Assembly (NCBI GenBank): GCA_029624815.1
Contig: JARSSH010000043.1
Coordinates: 1 to 64,000 of the forward strand
Direction of reading: 5' to 3'
Source: Candidatus Competibacter sp.
GTDB taxonomy: Bacteria; Pseudomonadota; Gammaproteobacteria; Competibacterales; Competibacteraceae
Length of the DNA: 64,000 bases
The position numbers were made by a program, and so were the translations under genes. The notes beneath the pieces are model-generated. The model had not been told where the DNA came from and did no database searches. It saw only the letters and a program-made list of their open reading frames with translations. Positions 17,643-27,664 of the stretch are shown here, piece after piece (the stretch's first letter is position 1; each line of letters begins with the position of its first letter).

Positions 17643-20094
17643 GTAGTTCCTTCCGATACATCGCCGGGATGCCGCTCGACGCGGCGTCGGCGAGGGCATA
17701 GCGACTGTGGCGGCTTTCCTGTTTGCGGTAAGCGCTCTCGAACAGGCGGCGGAGCAGGGTGGCCGCCAGCCGGTTGAGCCGTTGCACATCCGCTTCGCTG
17801 GTGATGGTCAGGGCGGCGGGCAGGCCGACAATCCGGTAGCGGGAACCGCTCAGCGCGGCGTCGATGGCGGCCCGGTCGAAACGGACGTTCCACCAGCGCC
17901 GCAAGCGCTTGAATTCCACCAGATCCCGCCATAGTTCATCCCGGTCGAGCAGAAACAACTGTTGCTGGAATCGGGCCGTGAGGTCTGAGTCTACCGTGCT
18001 TTGGGAACGGCGCAATCCGCCGCCGGTCACGGTCGTCGTCGTTGCGATCGCGCCCAGGGAGAGAGTGACCCGGTTGATTCCGGCCAGCCAGCCGTCGCCG
18101 GTGATGTCGACCGTGAATTGGTCCGGTGTGGGGGTGATGGCCACCACCGCCTTGAGCGGCGAGGGCGCCGGCAGATTGGGCCAGGTTGGGCATTCGAGGG
18201 ATTGGACTTCGGCGACCCCGCTGGCGTACAGGTTGTTCAGGAAGGTTTCCAGATAGGTCGAGCGCAGCCCGTGGATGTACGCGGTCTGCAAGGGCCGGAG
18301 TTCCGGCGATGGATTCGCCAACCGCTTGCCGTCGCCGTTGACCCCGGCGAAGCGCACCACACGCCCGAACATCTGAACGATCAACGCGCCTTCGCCTTGG
18401 CCGAGGCGGAGCAGGGTCAGAGAGCAGGCCCGGTAGTTATCCCAGCCTTCGGCAAAGCGGCGGGAGCCGATCAGCAAATTGACGCCGGCGCGATCCTGGT
18501 TGAGACCGGCGAACAGGGACGGCGTCAGCGCGTCTTCGGCTACCTGCAAACCAGCCTGTTCCGTGGCTTTTTTCAGGCCGTTGGCGTCGCCGACGTTGAC
18601 CACGCCGAAGTAATGCACCGTGTCGCCGCGTTGCAGGCCCAGCCCGAGTTCGCCGGGCGCGGCTTTCAGCAGGCGCAGGATGGGTTGGTCGCCGGCCTGC
18701 CAGCCGAACACGTCGGCCAGGATGCGCCGGGCGAGCGGTTCGGCGCTCTGGCCGGTCAGGGCGATGCGCACGTCCGGCGGCAGCAGATCCGCGCCGTTGG
18801 CGGACATGGCCAGCACTTCCGCGACCCAGGCGGCCCAGTCGGCGGGCCGGCGGAGGATGGCATCGAGAAAGCGCAGCACCTCGACAACGTCGCTGGTCTG
18901 CTCGACATCGGCTTTTGCGCCGCTGCCGCCGATCACCGATAGCCCCAGCAGCACCCAGAGCGGCGCGGCGACGCGTAAACCGGCCGCGCGGATCTGCCGC
19001 TGGCTGGCGCTGCCGCGATAACTGGCCACCTGATGCCGGAAAGCGATCAGAGCGGCCGTCAGGGTATGCCGTTGCACCAACGCGCTGACCACGCCGCCGC
19101 TGTCCAGGCGGACATGCCAGAAATCCTTGCCGTAGCGGTCGCCGTGAAAGCGGTCGTAGGCATAGTCGAAGATGATGGATTTGGCGTAGCGGTCGAAGGC
19201 GTGTTCGGCTTCCGCGACTTGGCCGAAGGTGGCGGAGAATTCCAGCAGCAGGCCCCGGCAGCGCGGGTCGGGCGCGTCGATCCCGGCCAGATCGCGTTGC
19301 AAGCGTTTCCAGACGCTGGCTTCGGCGCGCTGGCCTTTGTGTCCCTCGTCCACGAATACCAGGTTCCGCCCGTCTTGAAAGACCTCGGTGGGCACGGTGA
19401 CGCCTTCGCCCTTTTTGGCGTCGGCCAGCTTGTTGATGTCCAGCACGATGACCGTATCGGGCGACAGGTCGCCCAATCGGGCGGCGTCGCCGTCCGTGGG
19501 ATAGGCGAACACCGGCCATTGCCGCAGGTGGCGGAGGTGGTCGGCGTGCTGGCGGGTGAGCGGTTCGGACGGGGTGATCAGCAGGATGCGGTCCCATCGC
19601 TGGCGCGGTTCCAGCAGGGCCAGCGCGGCATGGAGCACATGCGTTTTGCCGGCGGCGGTGGCCATCCAGAAGGCGGCGAATTGCAGGTCGGTTGCGGTGA
19701 AAGGCTCCAGTTTTTCGTGTTGGGGCGGATGCTTGGCGAGCCGGTCGTTCAGTCGGTCGAGCAATGCCGCCGAGTCGCTGGCGCGGGCGTCTTGCCAGTG
19801 GGCGAACAGCAGCAGGGCCAGATATTGCGCGTAGCGCGGCGCGAGCCGGACTTTGATGCAGGCGGCTCGCAGATGGTCGTCCAGCACGGCCAGGCGTTCG
19901 CTGTCGCCCCGGCATAGCGAGGCCAAGGCTTCCAGGTAACGGCCTTCCTCCAGAGCGGCCCGTGCGCCGAGGGTGTCTTCGACCGTGGCGAGTTGGCGCA
20001 TGGCGGCGAGCAGCGACAAGCCGAGTTCAGCAGCCAGCGCATCGCGCAGGACGAGCGCGGCCTTGAGGCGGGCGTGGCCAGAAATTTTTATCAT
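17620..20094 (-). CDS. SF2 helicase, Res-like translocase of a type III-like system
   Basis: 824 residues. Motif I is MATAAGKT (144-151), motif II VFVDEGH (DEGH 249-252), motif III EFSATF (285-290), and motif VI QMFGRVVRFAG in the second RecA domain (near 590). These fit a superfamily 2 DNA translocase as in type III Res. Unlike canonical Res it carries no evident C-terminal nuclease motif; the next gene seems to supply it. The reading frame ends inside the palindromic repeat (KELQIPPTPL), so the original C-terminus may be changed. It starts one base after the PIN gene stop. Confidence 0.82.
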   Translation of the reverse strand: MIKISGHARLKAALVLRDALAAELGLSLLAAMRQLATVEDTLGARAALEEGRYLEALASLCRGDSERLAVLDDHLRAACIKVRLAPRYAQYLALLLFAHWQDARASDSAALLDRLNDRLAKHPPQHEKLEPFTATDLQFAAFWMATAAGKTHVLHAALALLEPRQRWDRILLITPSEPLTRQHADHLRHLRQWPVFAYPTDGDAARLGDLSPDTVIVLDINKLADAKKGEGVTVPTEVFQDGRNLVFVDEGHKGQRAEASVWKRLQRDLAGIDAPDPRCRGLLLEFSATFGQVAEAEHAFDRYAKSIIFDYAYDRFHGDRYGKDFWHVRLDSGGVVSALVQRHTLTAALIAFRHQVASYRGSASQRQIRAAGLRVAAPLWVLLGLSVIGGSGAKADVEQTSDVVEVLRFLDAILRRPADWAAWVAEVLAMSANGADLLPPDVRIALTGQSAEPLARRILADVFGWQAGDQPILRLLKAAPGELGLGLQRGDTVHYFGVVNVGDANGLKKATEQAGLQVAEDALTPSLFAGLNQDRAGVNLLIGSRRFAEGWDNYRACSLTLLRLGQGEGALIVQMFGRVVRFAGVNGDGKRLANPSPELRPLQTAYIHGLRSTYLETFLNNLYASGVAEVQSLECPTWPNLPAPSPLKAVVAITPTPDQFTVDITGDGWLAGINRVTLSLGAIATTTTVTGGGLRRSQSTVDSDLTARFQQQLFLLDRDELWRDLVEFKRLRRWWNVRFDRAAIDAALSGSRYRIVGLPAALTITSEADVQRLNRLAATLLRRLFESAYRKQESRHSRYALADAASSGIPAMYRKELQIPPTPL

Positions 20095-20095
20095 T

Positions 20096-20560
20096 TCACC
20101 CCAGTTGCGCCCAAAGGTCTCTCAGTACATGCGACGACAAGTAGAGACCATGGTGATCGATGAGCTCCTGGAGCTTGGTTCTGACAGTTGCTTTATCCAT
20201 CAGTCCCTTGGCGTTCGCCAGCAATAACAGCCCCGCCGTGCCGATAGGGAGCAGTCCCAACTGTTTAGCCTTGTTACGCGCCAGCAGATCGTCCAGCGCA
20301 ACGTAGGAGATCCGATGCTCCCGCGCCAGTACCATGACCTCCAGTTCGCCTGCATGAAGCCGCCCCACGGCGCCTTTGACATAGGCCGCGCCTTCCGGCG
20401 TGAGCGTAGCCGGCTGGATAAAAGAGGGGAGTCTGAGATTATGGATCTCGGCAATGACCGCCGGGGGAACCAGAATCTCTACAAAGCAGCCGGAAAGCAG
20501 AGACAAGGCATCCACCTTGTTCAGAAAAATGAGCGGACTGGCATTGATCACCAATTTCAT
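20096..20560 (-). CDS. DUF3368 PIN-like toxin
   Basis: 154 residues from MKLVINASPLIFLNKVDALS, the signature start of DUF3368 PIN-like proteins. It continues with VEILVPPAVIAEI, HAGELEVMVLA and YVALDDLLARNKAKQLGL, supplying the acidic positions of a PIN fold (an Asn replaces the first Asp, as is frequent in this family). Its ATG overlaps the antitoxin stop by 4 nt (ATGA), and its own TGA is one base from the helicase ATG. It is predicted to be the RNase toxin of the pair with the UPF0175 protein. Confidence 0.8.
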   Translation of the reverse strand: MKLVINASPLIFLNKVDALSLLSGCFVEILVPPAVIAEIHNLRLPSFIQPATLTPEGAAYVKGAVGRLHAGELEVMVLAREHRISYVALDDLLARNKAKQLGLLPIGTAGLLLLANAKGLMDKATVRTKLQELIDHHGLYLSSHVLRDLWAQLG

Positions 20561-20817
20561 GGCGCGTGATTTGCCCATTTCCGAGCTGTGGCGAGATCTT
20601 CCAATACGGCTTCATCTTCCAGCCGCAGGCCGTGCCCGAAGTGTTCCCGAAGCCGGTAGTGAAATTCTTCAAAATCCAAACCGGCCAACGCGGCGGCGGC
20701 GGCGAAACTGACCTTGTGGGAATGATAGAGGCTGGCGGCAAGGAAAAAATCGCCGGCATCGACACCTAGCGGTTGCAGGATGTCGGTAAATTCAGGTTTA
20801 AGCTGGATGGCGTTCAT
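20557..20817 (-). CDS. UPF0175-family antitoxin
   Basis: 86 residues from ATG 20817, preceded by GGAG. The core FFLAASLYHSHKVSFAAAAA followed by LAGLDFEEFHYRL matches UPF0175 helix-turn-helix-like proteins, which pair with DUF3368 toxins in many bacteria and archaea. It lies 14 nt after the Mod stop codon with no room for a separate promoter, so it is probably expressed with mod and the helicase gene. Confidence 0.78.
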   Translation of the reverse strand: MNAIQLKPEFTDILQPLGVDAGDFFLAASLYHSHKVSFAAAAALAGLDFEEFHYRLREHFGHGLRLEDEAVLEDLATARKWANHAP

Positions 20818-20831
20818 GGTCGTATCTCCGT

Positions 20832-23800
20832 TCAAAATGGCCCAAACTGCCCGGCAAAGACCGCTTCGATGCTTTCGAACCGTTCGCAGCCTTCAAACGT
20901 CAATGCCGCCGGGTCGTTGGTGAATATCCGGTCGGCGGAATGGGCGGCGAGTTGGGCTTGCAGCCAGGCGACCGCTTCGGGGTGGGCGCAGTCGCGGAAA
21001 AACACGGCGACCGTTTGTTCGCGCCGGTCGTGGCCGAGAATGACCGCGCCGGGCGGTTCGCGGTATAGGCGTGTGACATCGAGACCGAGTAGGTAGATCA
21101 GGCTTTCCACCAGATCGACCGGTTGCGACGGCGCTTCGCCGCCGCCCGCGACTCGTTTCAGGGTGTAGCCGAAGGGAGAGGCGAACCATTCGACCGCGCA
21201 GTAAAGAGCTTGGCTTTCCCGATGCAATCGGTAGCGCAGACTGAAAGCCGGGCCGTCGAAGTCGAAGTCGGCGGATTGGCCGGTTTCCGGTTCGATGGCG
21301 AGGTTGGCCAGGGTGTCGTCGTATTGTTCCAGGGTTTGAACGCGCAGGAACAGGCCGGGGCCGTCTGTTTTGCCGTTTTCCTTCCATTCCGGCGACCAGG
21401 CCGCTCGTTTCAGGCGCGGCAGGAGCAACGTATCGAAGTAGGCGTTGCATTCCACCAACAGGAACTTACGCTGACCGTCGTCGGCATGGTTCTGGGCGAT
21501 GACCGCATGACCCGTCGTGCCGGAACCCGCGAAAAAATCCAGTACCCATTCATCCGCGCTGATTGCTTCGGTCGATAAGGAAAGTACGCGACGAATCAAG
21601 GCCGTGGGCTTGGGTGTTTGAAATACCGATTCGTTTTCGGCCAAGGGCGTATAGGCCAGCAGTTCCTTCTTGGCGTCCTGGGTATGACCGACTTCCTGAT
21701 AGAGCCATATGGTTTGCGGTACTCGCCCCTGTTTGACTTCACTCAGGAAGCGTTTAATTGCAGGAATGTTGTCCCGGTTCTCGCCCCACCAGATGCGGCC
21801 GTCGCGGTCAAGCTCCTCAAACTTGGTTTTGGATACCCGCCAGTACGTGCCCGGCGGCGGTCCGGGAATTAGCCGTCCGGAGGGACAGGTGATTGGATAG
21901 CGGCCTTGACTGTAGGGATTACGAGCGGAGAGATCGCCTGGTTTCCAAGGGCCACGCGGGTCGTTGTCTGGACTGCCATAGCGCGCTTCCATTTCGGCTG
22001 TGCGGGGTAACAGTTCTGGAAGCCAGCGTTCCGCGTTGCGCGCGTAGACCAGCAGATAATCGTGATCTTCGGAAAAGTGTTTGGCCGAATTTTTGGGCGA
22101 ATAAATCTTTTGCCAGATGACCGTGGCTATGAAATTGGCCGAACCGTACAGCCGATCCGCCAGTAGCCGAAACGCTGGTTGTTCATGGTCATCCAGGGAA
22201 ACGAATAACGCCGCCTGCTGATCCATCAAGCTCTTGGCGATGGACAGGCGTTCGTCGATCATCGCCAGCCATGAAGCATGTTGATAAGCGTCTTTGTAGG
22301 GAAAACCATCACCGCCGGTATTGTACGGCGGGTCAATATAGATGCACTTCACCCGCTCGCGGTATTTGGCCCGGAGCAGATGCAGCGCCTGCCAGTTATC
22401 GGAATGCAGCGCCAATCCATCGAGCGCCTCGTCCAACGGTCGTTCGCGCGTGACCGCTTCCAGCAGCGCCCATTTGAATTCCTCGTCGAAATGGCCGGTA
22501 TCCACCGGCAGGGGCAGGTAGCGGTGCGTGGCTTCGGTAATCAGATCGCCGCTTTTCTCCATCCGGCAGGCGGCGGCATCGGCAAAATCGCCCAAGCCCA
22601 GCGTTCGCCACTCCTCGCGCTGACGCCGCACGATTGGTTCAAGACGCGCCTCCAGCCATTGCCGCCCGGCCAGCCGGTCGATGCGGTCCAGCGTGATGAC
22701 GTAGCGGGTTGAGAACACCAGCTTTTTCTTTTCCCATAGGGTCTTCTGGAAATCGGCCAGCGCCGCCAAAAAGGCGATGATTTGTTGTCCCACTTCCCGC
22801 ACGATGCGCGCAACCCGCAACACCCGTTGCGGCAAATCGCCGCCAGCCAGCAATTGATCGGCGTCCAGCATCTCGGTCTTGATGAAAATATCCAGATCTT
22901 CGCGCAACACCGGCCCGAGCCGTTGGTGAATGAAAAAATCGTTCTGATTGCGAGCAATGAACTGGTTGAGCCAGCGCCGGATTTCCGTACCGTCGCCGCC
23001 GCATTCTCGCTGTACTGCGTTGACGATCTCGTCTTTATGCCGCTCGCTGCGGGCGCCCTTGAGATACTTCAGGCAAACGCGCGTTTCTTTCCTCACCCCT
23101 GGCTGTGGCTGTTCAGTTCCCCCCTTTGCAAAAGGGGGGCTAGGGGGGATTTCGCCGGACGAACAGACCGAAGCCAACTCGTAATGCGCCTTGTCGTTCG
23201 GTTTCAGCGCCGCCCGCGTCGCGGCCAAGGTCTCCGGCTCCACCGTGAACAGCAACCGCTGGCCTTGCGCCAGCCTGACCGGAAAATCGGTGAAGACATC
23301 GCCCGACTTGATGTAATACATCCCCTCGGTGGCCCAATGAAACTCGGTATCCTCGCCGGTCGAGCGCAGATAGCGGCTACCCTCCCGCCCGTAGCGCCGG
23401 GCCACGATGAAATCGCCGTCCTGATAATGGCGCGAGAAAAACTGATACAGGCGGTTGAAGACTTCGCTACGATCCAGCGCGGCGGTGGACGCCGCTGTCT
23501 TGCGTTCCAGAATGGCGCGGTATTCGTTGACCAGTTCCATCGTTGCCGGAACCATTTCCAGCGCCGCCAAGCGCTGATCCCGTTCCACCGCGTTCGCGCC
23601 GGGTTTGAGGCCCAACTGTTTTTCCAGCGCCGCGAGCCGGTGTCGATCCTCGGCGGCGGTCTCGGCCTCCGCTTCCCGGAACGCCTCCGCCAGCAAGACC
23701 GACAGCCGCCCACCCTTGAGCGCTTTCCAGCCGTGCTCGGCGACGATCTCGCCCAGAAATGCCCGCACTTCGCGGTTATGGCGGCGGATCACCCGGTACC

Positions 23801-23888
23801 AGCCAAAATCCAGCGCCTCTGCTTCGTCCGTTTGGAACAACTCGGCCATCAGCTCGATGAATCGGGTTTCGGCTTGCGGTTGGGACAT
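20832..23888 (-). CDS. Large Mod-type adenine-specific DNA methyltransferase
   Basis: 1018 residues. The catalytic motif IV is IDPPYNTGG (about 515) and the SAM motif I is FFAGSGTTGH (about 786). That order (IV before I) is the beta-class arrangement of type III Mod enzymes. The N-terminal ~450 residues form an extra domain (FNRLYQFFSRHYQDGDFIVA), making the protein much longer than usual Mod (about 550-680). Residues about 246-257 (GEIPPSPPFAKGG) come from an inserted palindromic repeat that keeps the frame. It heads the five-gene operon and probably protects or specifies the DNA target. Confidence 0.88.
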   Translation of the reverse strand: MSQPQAETRFIELMAELFQTDEAEALDFGWYRVIRRHNREVRAFLGEIVAEHGWKALKGGRLSVLLAEAFREAEAETAAEDRHRLAALEKQLGLKPGANAVERDQRLAALEMVPATMELVNEYRAILERKTAASTAALDRSEVFNRLYQFFSRHYQDGDFIVARRYGREGSRYLRSTGEDTEFHWATEGMYYIKSGDVFTDFPVRLAQGQRLLFTVEPETLAATRAALKPNDKAHYELASVCSSGEIPPSPPFAKGGTEQPQPGVRKETRVCLKYLKGARSERHKDEIVNAVQRECGGDGTEIRRWLNQFIARNQNDFFIHQRLGPVLREDLDIFIKTEMLDADQLLAGGDLPQRVLRVARIVREVGQQIIAFLAALADFQKTLWEKKKLVFSTRYVITLDRIDRLAGRQWLEARLEPIVRRQREEWRTLGLGDFADAAACRMEKSGDLITEATHRYLPLPVDTGHFDEEFKWALLEAVTRERPLDEALDGLALHSDNWQALHLLRAKYRERVKCIYIDPPYNTGGDGFPYKDAYQHASWLAMIDERLSIAKSLMDQQAALFVSLDDHEQPAFRLLADRLYGSANFIATVIWQKIYSPKNSAKHFSEDHDYLLVYARNAERWLPELLPRTAEMEARYGSPDNDPRGPWKPGDLSARNPYSQGRYPITCPSGRLIPGPPPGTYWRVSKTKFEELDRDGRIWWGENRDNIPAIKRFLSEVKQGRVPQTIWLYQEVGHTQDAKKELLAYTPLAENESVFQTPKPTALIRRVLSLSTEAISADEWVLDFFAGSGTTGHAVIAQNHADDGQRKFLLVECNAYFDTLLLPRLKRAAWSPEWKENGKTDGPGLFLRVQTLEQYDDTLANLAIEPETGQSADFDFDGPAFSLRYRLHRESQALYCAVEWFASPFGYTLKRVAGGGEAPSQPVDLVESLIYLLGLDVTRLYREPPGAVILGHDRREQTVAVFFRDCAHPEAVAWLQAQLAAHSADRIFTNDPAALTFEGCERFESIEAVFAGQFGPF
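23119..23152. repeat. Palindromic CCCCCCTTTG...CAAAAGGGGGG repeat, copy 2, inside mod
   Basis: CCCCCCTTTGCAAAAGGGGGG followed by a GGGGGGATTT arm, same orientation as copy 1. It lies within the methyltransferase gene and adds a Pro/Gly-rich loop without breaking the frame. Confidence 0.8.
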
Positions 23889-23945
23889 CTTTTTGAGTAC
23901 CTTGAGGGTGCGCTATTCAAATCGTCATGGTCACCGAAAGAATAG

Positions 23946-25168
<1,223 letters not shown>

Positions 25169-25170
25169 CG

Positions 25171-25575
25171 CTATTTCACGATCTTCAGCACCGGCCTGCG
25201 CTCGCCGCGGGCGGCCGGCTTGTCCGGCGGCGCGTCGTCGGGCGGCGATGGCGGTTCATCGTGACCCGTCTCTTCGCCAAAAACCATGCCTTGGCCGTTC
25301 TCGCGGGCGTAGATGGCCAGTACGGCGGCGATGGGGATGTAGACCGCGCGGGCGACGCCGCCAAAACGGGCGTTGAATTCGATCTGTTCGTTGCCCAGGC
25401 GCAGGTCGCGCACGGCGATCGAATGGACGTTGAGCACGATCTGCCCATCGCGCACATGCTGTTTGGGAACCTCCACGCCGGGCAATTCCGCATTGACCAG
25501 GATGTGCGGCGTCAAGCCGTTGTCTTCGATCCACTCGTAAAGGGCGCGGATCAGATAGGGCCGGGTTGAAGTCAT
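25171..25575 (-). CDS. sspB: ClpXP specificity-enhancing factor SspB
   Basis: 134 residues from MTSTRPYLIRALYEW. The substrate-binding domain includes FNARFGGVARAVYIPIAAVLAIYARENGQGM. A disordered Pro/Asp linker is followed by the C-terminal ClpX-binding tail RRPVLKIVK. It delivers ssrA-tagged proteins to ClpXP. It follows petC directly; sspA, normally between them, is missing. Confidence 0.95.
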   Translation of the reverse strand: MTSTRPYLIRALYEWIEDNGLTPHILVNAELPGVEVPKQHVRDGQIVLNVHSIAVRDLRLGNEQIEFNARFGGVARAVYIPIAAVLAIYARENGQGMVFGEETGHDEPPSPPDDAPPDKPAARGERRPVLKIVK

Positions 25576-25652
25576 GACGGAACCGGTCGGCGGATGGGGG
25601 AGCGACAACCTTCCCAACGGTGCTTGGGGGAGGCATGAAAAGGAGCGATGCC

Positions 25653-25683
25653 CCGGCGGAGAGCGGCCAATGCCCTCCGCCGG
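25653..25683 (-). terminator. GC-rich hairpin after petC
   Basis: 9-bp arms CCGGCGGAG (25653-25661) and CTCCGCCGG (25675-25683) lie 8 nt past the petC stop. There is no T run. It may attenuate read-through from the bc1 operon into sspB. Confidence 0.4.
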
Positions 25684-25691
25684 CGGCGTCG

Positions 25692-26435
25692 TCAGTGCAC
25701 GTCCTTCCAGTATTCTTTCTTAAGCAGATAGAACACCACGAAGGCCAACGCCAGGAACAGGATCACCCAAACCCCGATCCGCTGGCGCTCCAGCTTGATC
25801 GGTTCGCCGACGTAGGACAGGAAGTTGACCAGATCCGCCATCGATTCCTTGAACTGCGGCGGGCTCATGCTGCCGGGCTGGGTCAGTTCGAAACCCTGGA
25901 TGGTTTTGACTTCATGGCCCTCGGCGTCCTTGTGCACCGCGTAGACCGGCTTCTGCATCCCCTGCAGATCCCACAGCACATGCGGCATCCCGGCGTTCGG
26001 GAAGGCGGCGTTGTTCACACCGAACGGCCGGCTGGGGTCTTCGTAGAAGGTCAGCAGGTAGGTGTACAGGTAATCGTCGCCGCGCGAGCGGGCGATCAGG
26101 GTCAGATCGGGCGGCACCACGCCGAACCAGTCCTTGGCTTCGCTCTTGACCATCGCGTTTTTCATCGTTTCACCGACCTTGGCGTCGGTGAAGATCAGGT
26201 TCTCCTTGACCTGTTCGTCGGTCAGACCGATGTCGCGGGCCATGCGGTTGTAGCGCTGGTGCTCCAGCGAGTGGCAGCCCATGCAGTAATTGACGAACAG
26301 CTTGGCGCCGCGTTGCAGCGATGCTTTGTTGTGGGAGTCGATCGGCGCCGTCAGCAGGGGATACCCTTCGCCGCCGGACGCCGCGCTCAGGGCCGGCAGC
26401 GCCAGAAATGCCAGTGAGAGAATGATTTTTTTCAT
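25692..26435 (-). CDS. petC: Cytochrome c1 of the bc1 complex
   Basis: 247 residues. Signal peptide (KKIILSLAFLALPALSAASG), haem-binding CMGCHSLEH, axial Met region near NAAFPNAGMPHV, and one C-terminal membrane anchor (IGVWVILFLALAFVVFYLL). It carries electrons from the Rieske centre to soluble cytochrome c. The ATG overlaps the petB stop (ATGA). Confidence 0.97.
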   Translation of the reverse strand: MKKIILSLAFLALPALSAASGGEGYPLLTAPIDSHNKASLQRGAKLFVNYCMGCHSLEHQRYNRMARDIGLTDEQVKENLIFTDAKVGETMKNAMVKSEAKDWFGVVPPDLTLIARSRGDDYLYTYLLTFYEDPSRPFGVNNAAFPNAGMPHVLWDLQGMQKPVYAVHKDAEGHEVKTIQGFELTQPGSMSPPQFKESMADLVNFLSYVGEPIKLERQRIGVWVILFLALAFVVFYLLKKEYWKDVH

Positions 26436-27664
26436 TGTTCGGTCACCCTTTCCGGTACGGGCTTGGTCTTTTCGAACGCCGGCAGGAACGGCAGCACGAA
26501 GAAGAAGGCGAAGTAGATCACGGTGCAGGTCTGCGCCAGCGTGGTGCGGCCCGGACTCGGCGGCAGGGCGCCCAGATAACCCAGAATCAGGAACGACACC
26601 GCGAACGCGGTGAGCGCCAGCTTGAACGAAAACCCGCGGTAGCGGATGGATTTCACCGGGCTACGGTCCAGCCAGGGCAGGAAGAACAGAATGACGATGG
26701 CGCCGATCATGGTGATCACGCCGCCTAGCTTGTCCGGCACCGCGCGCAACATGGCGTAGAACGGCGTGAAGTACCACACCGGCGCGATGTGCGGCGGCGT
26801 CTTCAGCGGGTCGGCGGGATCGAAGTTGGGGTGTTCGAGGAAGTAGCCGCCCATCTCGGGCATGAAGAAGATCACCACCGAGAAGAAGATCAGGAACACC
26901 ACCACGCCGACCAGATCCTTAACGGTGTAGTACGGATGGAAGGGGATGCCGTCCAGCGGGATGCCGTCCGCGCCTTTCACCTTCTTGATTTCGACCCCGT
27001 CGGGGTTGTTGGAGCCGACTTCGTGCAGGGCGAGAATGTGAGCGACCACCAACCCCAGCAGCACCAGCGGCAGGGCGATGACGTGCAGCGAGAAGAAGCG
27101 GTTCAGGGTGGCGTCGGACACCACGTAGTCGCCGCGAATCCACAGCGACAGATCCTGGCCGATGCCGGGGATGGCGCTGAACAGCGAGATGATGACCTGC
27201 GCGCCCCAGTAGGACATCTGGCCCCAGGGCAGCAGGTAGCCCATGAACGCCTCGGCCATCAGGGCGAGGAAAATCAGCACGCCGAAGATCCAGATCAACT
27301 CGCGCGGCTTTTTGTAGGAGCCGTAGATCAGGGCGCGGAACATGTGCAGGTAGACGACGACGAAGAAGGCCGAGGCGCCGGTGGAATGCATGTAGCGGAT
27401 CAGCCAGCCCCAGTCCACGTCGCGCATGATGTATTCGACCGAGGCGAAGGCGTCGGCGGCGGACGGTTTGTAGCTCATGGTCAGCCAGATGCCGGTCAGG
27501 ATCTGGTTGACCAGCACCAGCAACGCCAACGAGCCGAAGAAGTACCAGATATTGAAGTTCTTCGGCGCGTAGTATTCGGTCAGGTGCTCGCGGATCGACT
27601 TGGTGAGCGGAAACCGTTCGTCGATCCAGCCGAGCAGACCGGTCGTGCCTTGTGTGTTCGCCAT
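26432..27664 (-). CDS. petB: Cytochrome b of the bc1 complex
   Basis: 410 residues, multi-spanning. Haem-ligating histidines are in YMHSTGASAFFVVVYLHMFR and SLHVIALPLVLLGLVVAHI. The Qo-site PEWY-type motif is replaced by APVWYFTP, as is common in gammaproteobacteria. It contains both quinone sites. The start overlaps the petA stop by one base (TAATG). Confidence 0.97.
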   Translation of the reverse strand: MANTQGTTGLLGWIDERFPLTKSIREHLTEYYAPKNFNIWYFFGSLALLVLVNQILTGIWLTMSYKPSAADAFASVEYIMRDVDWGWLIRYMHSTGASAFFVVVYLHMFRALIYGSYKKPRELIWIFGVLIFLALMAEAFMGYLLPWGQMSYWGAQVIISLFSAIPGIGQDLSLWIRGDYVVSDATLNRFFSLHVIALPLVLLGLVVAHILALHEVGSNNPDGVEIKKVKGADGIPLDGIPFHPYYTVKDLVGVVVFLIFFSVVIFFMPEMGGYFLEHPNFDPADPLKTPPHIAPVWYFTPFYAMLRAVPDKLGGVITMIGAIVILFFLPWLDRSPVKSIRYRGFSFKLALTAFAVSFLILGYLGALPPSPGRTTLAQTCTVIYFAFFFVLPFLPAFEKTKPVPERVTEQ

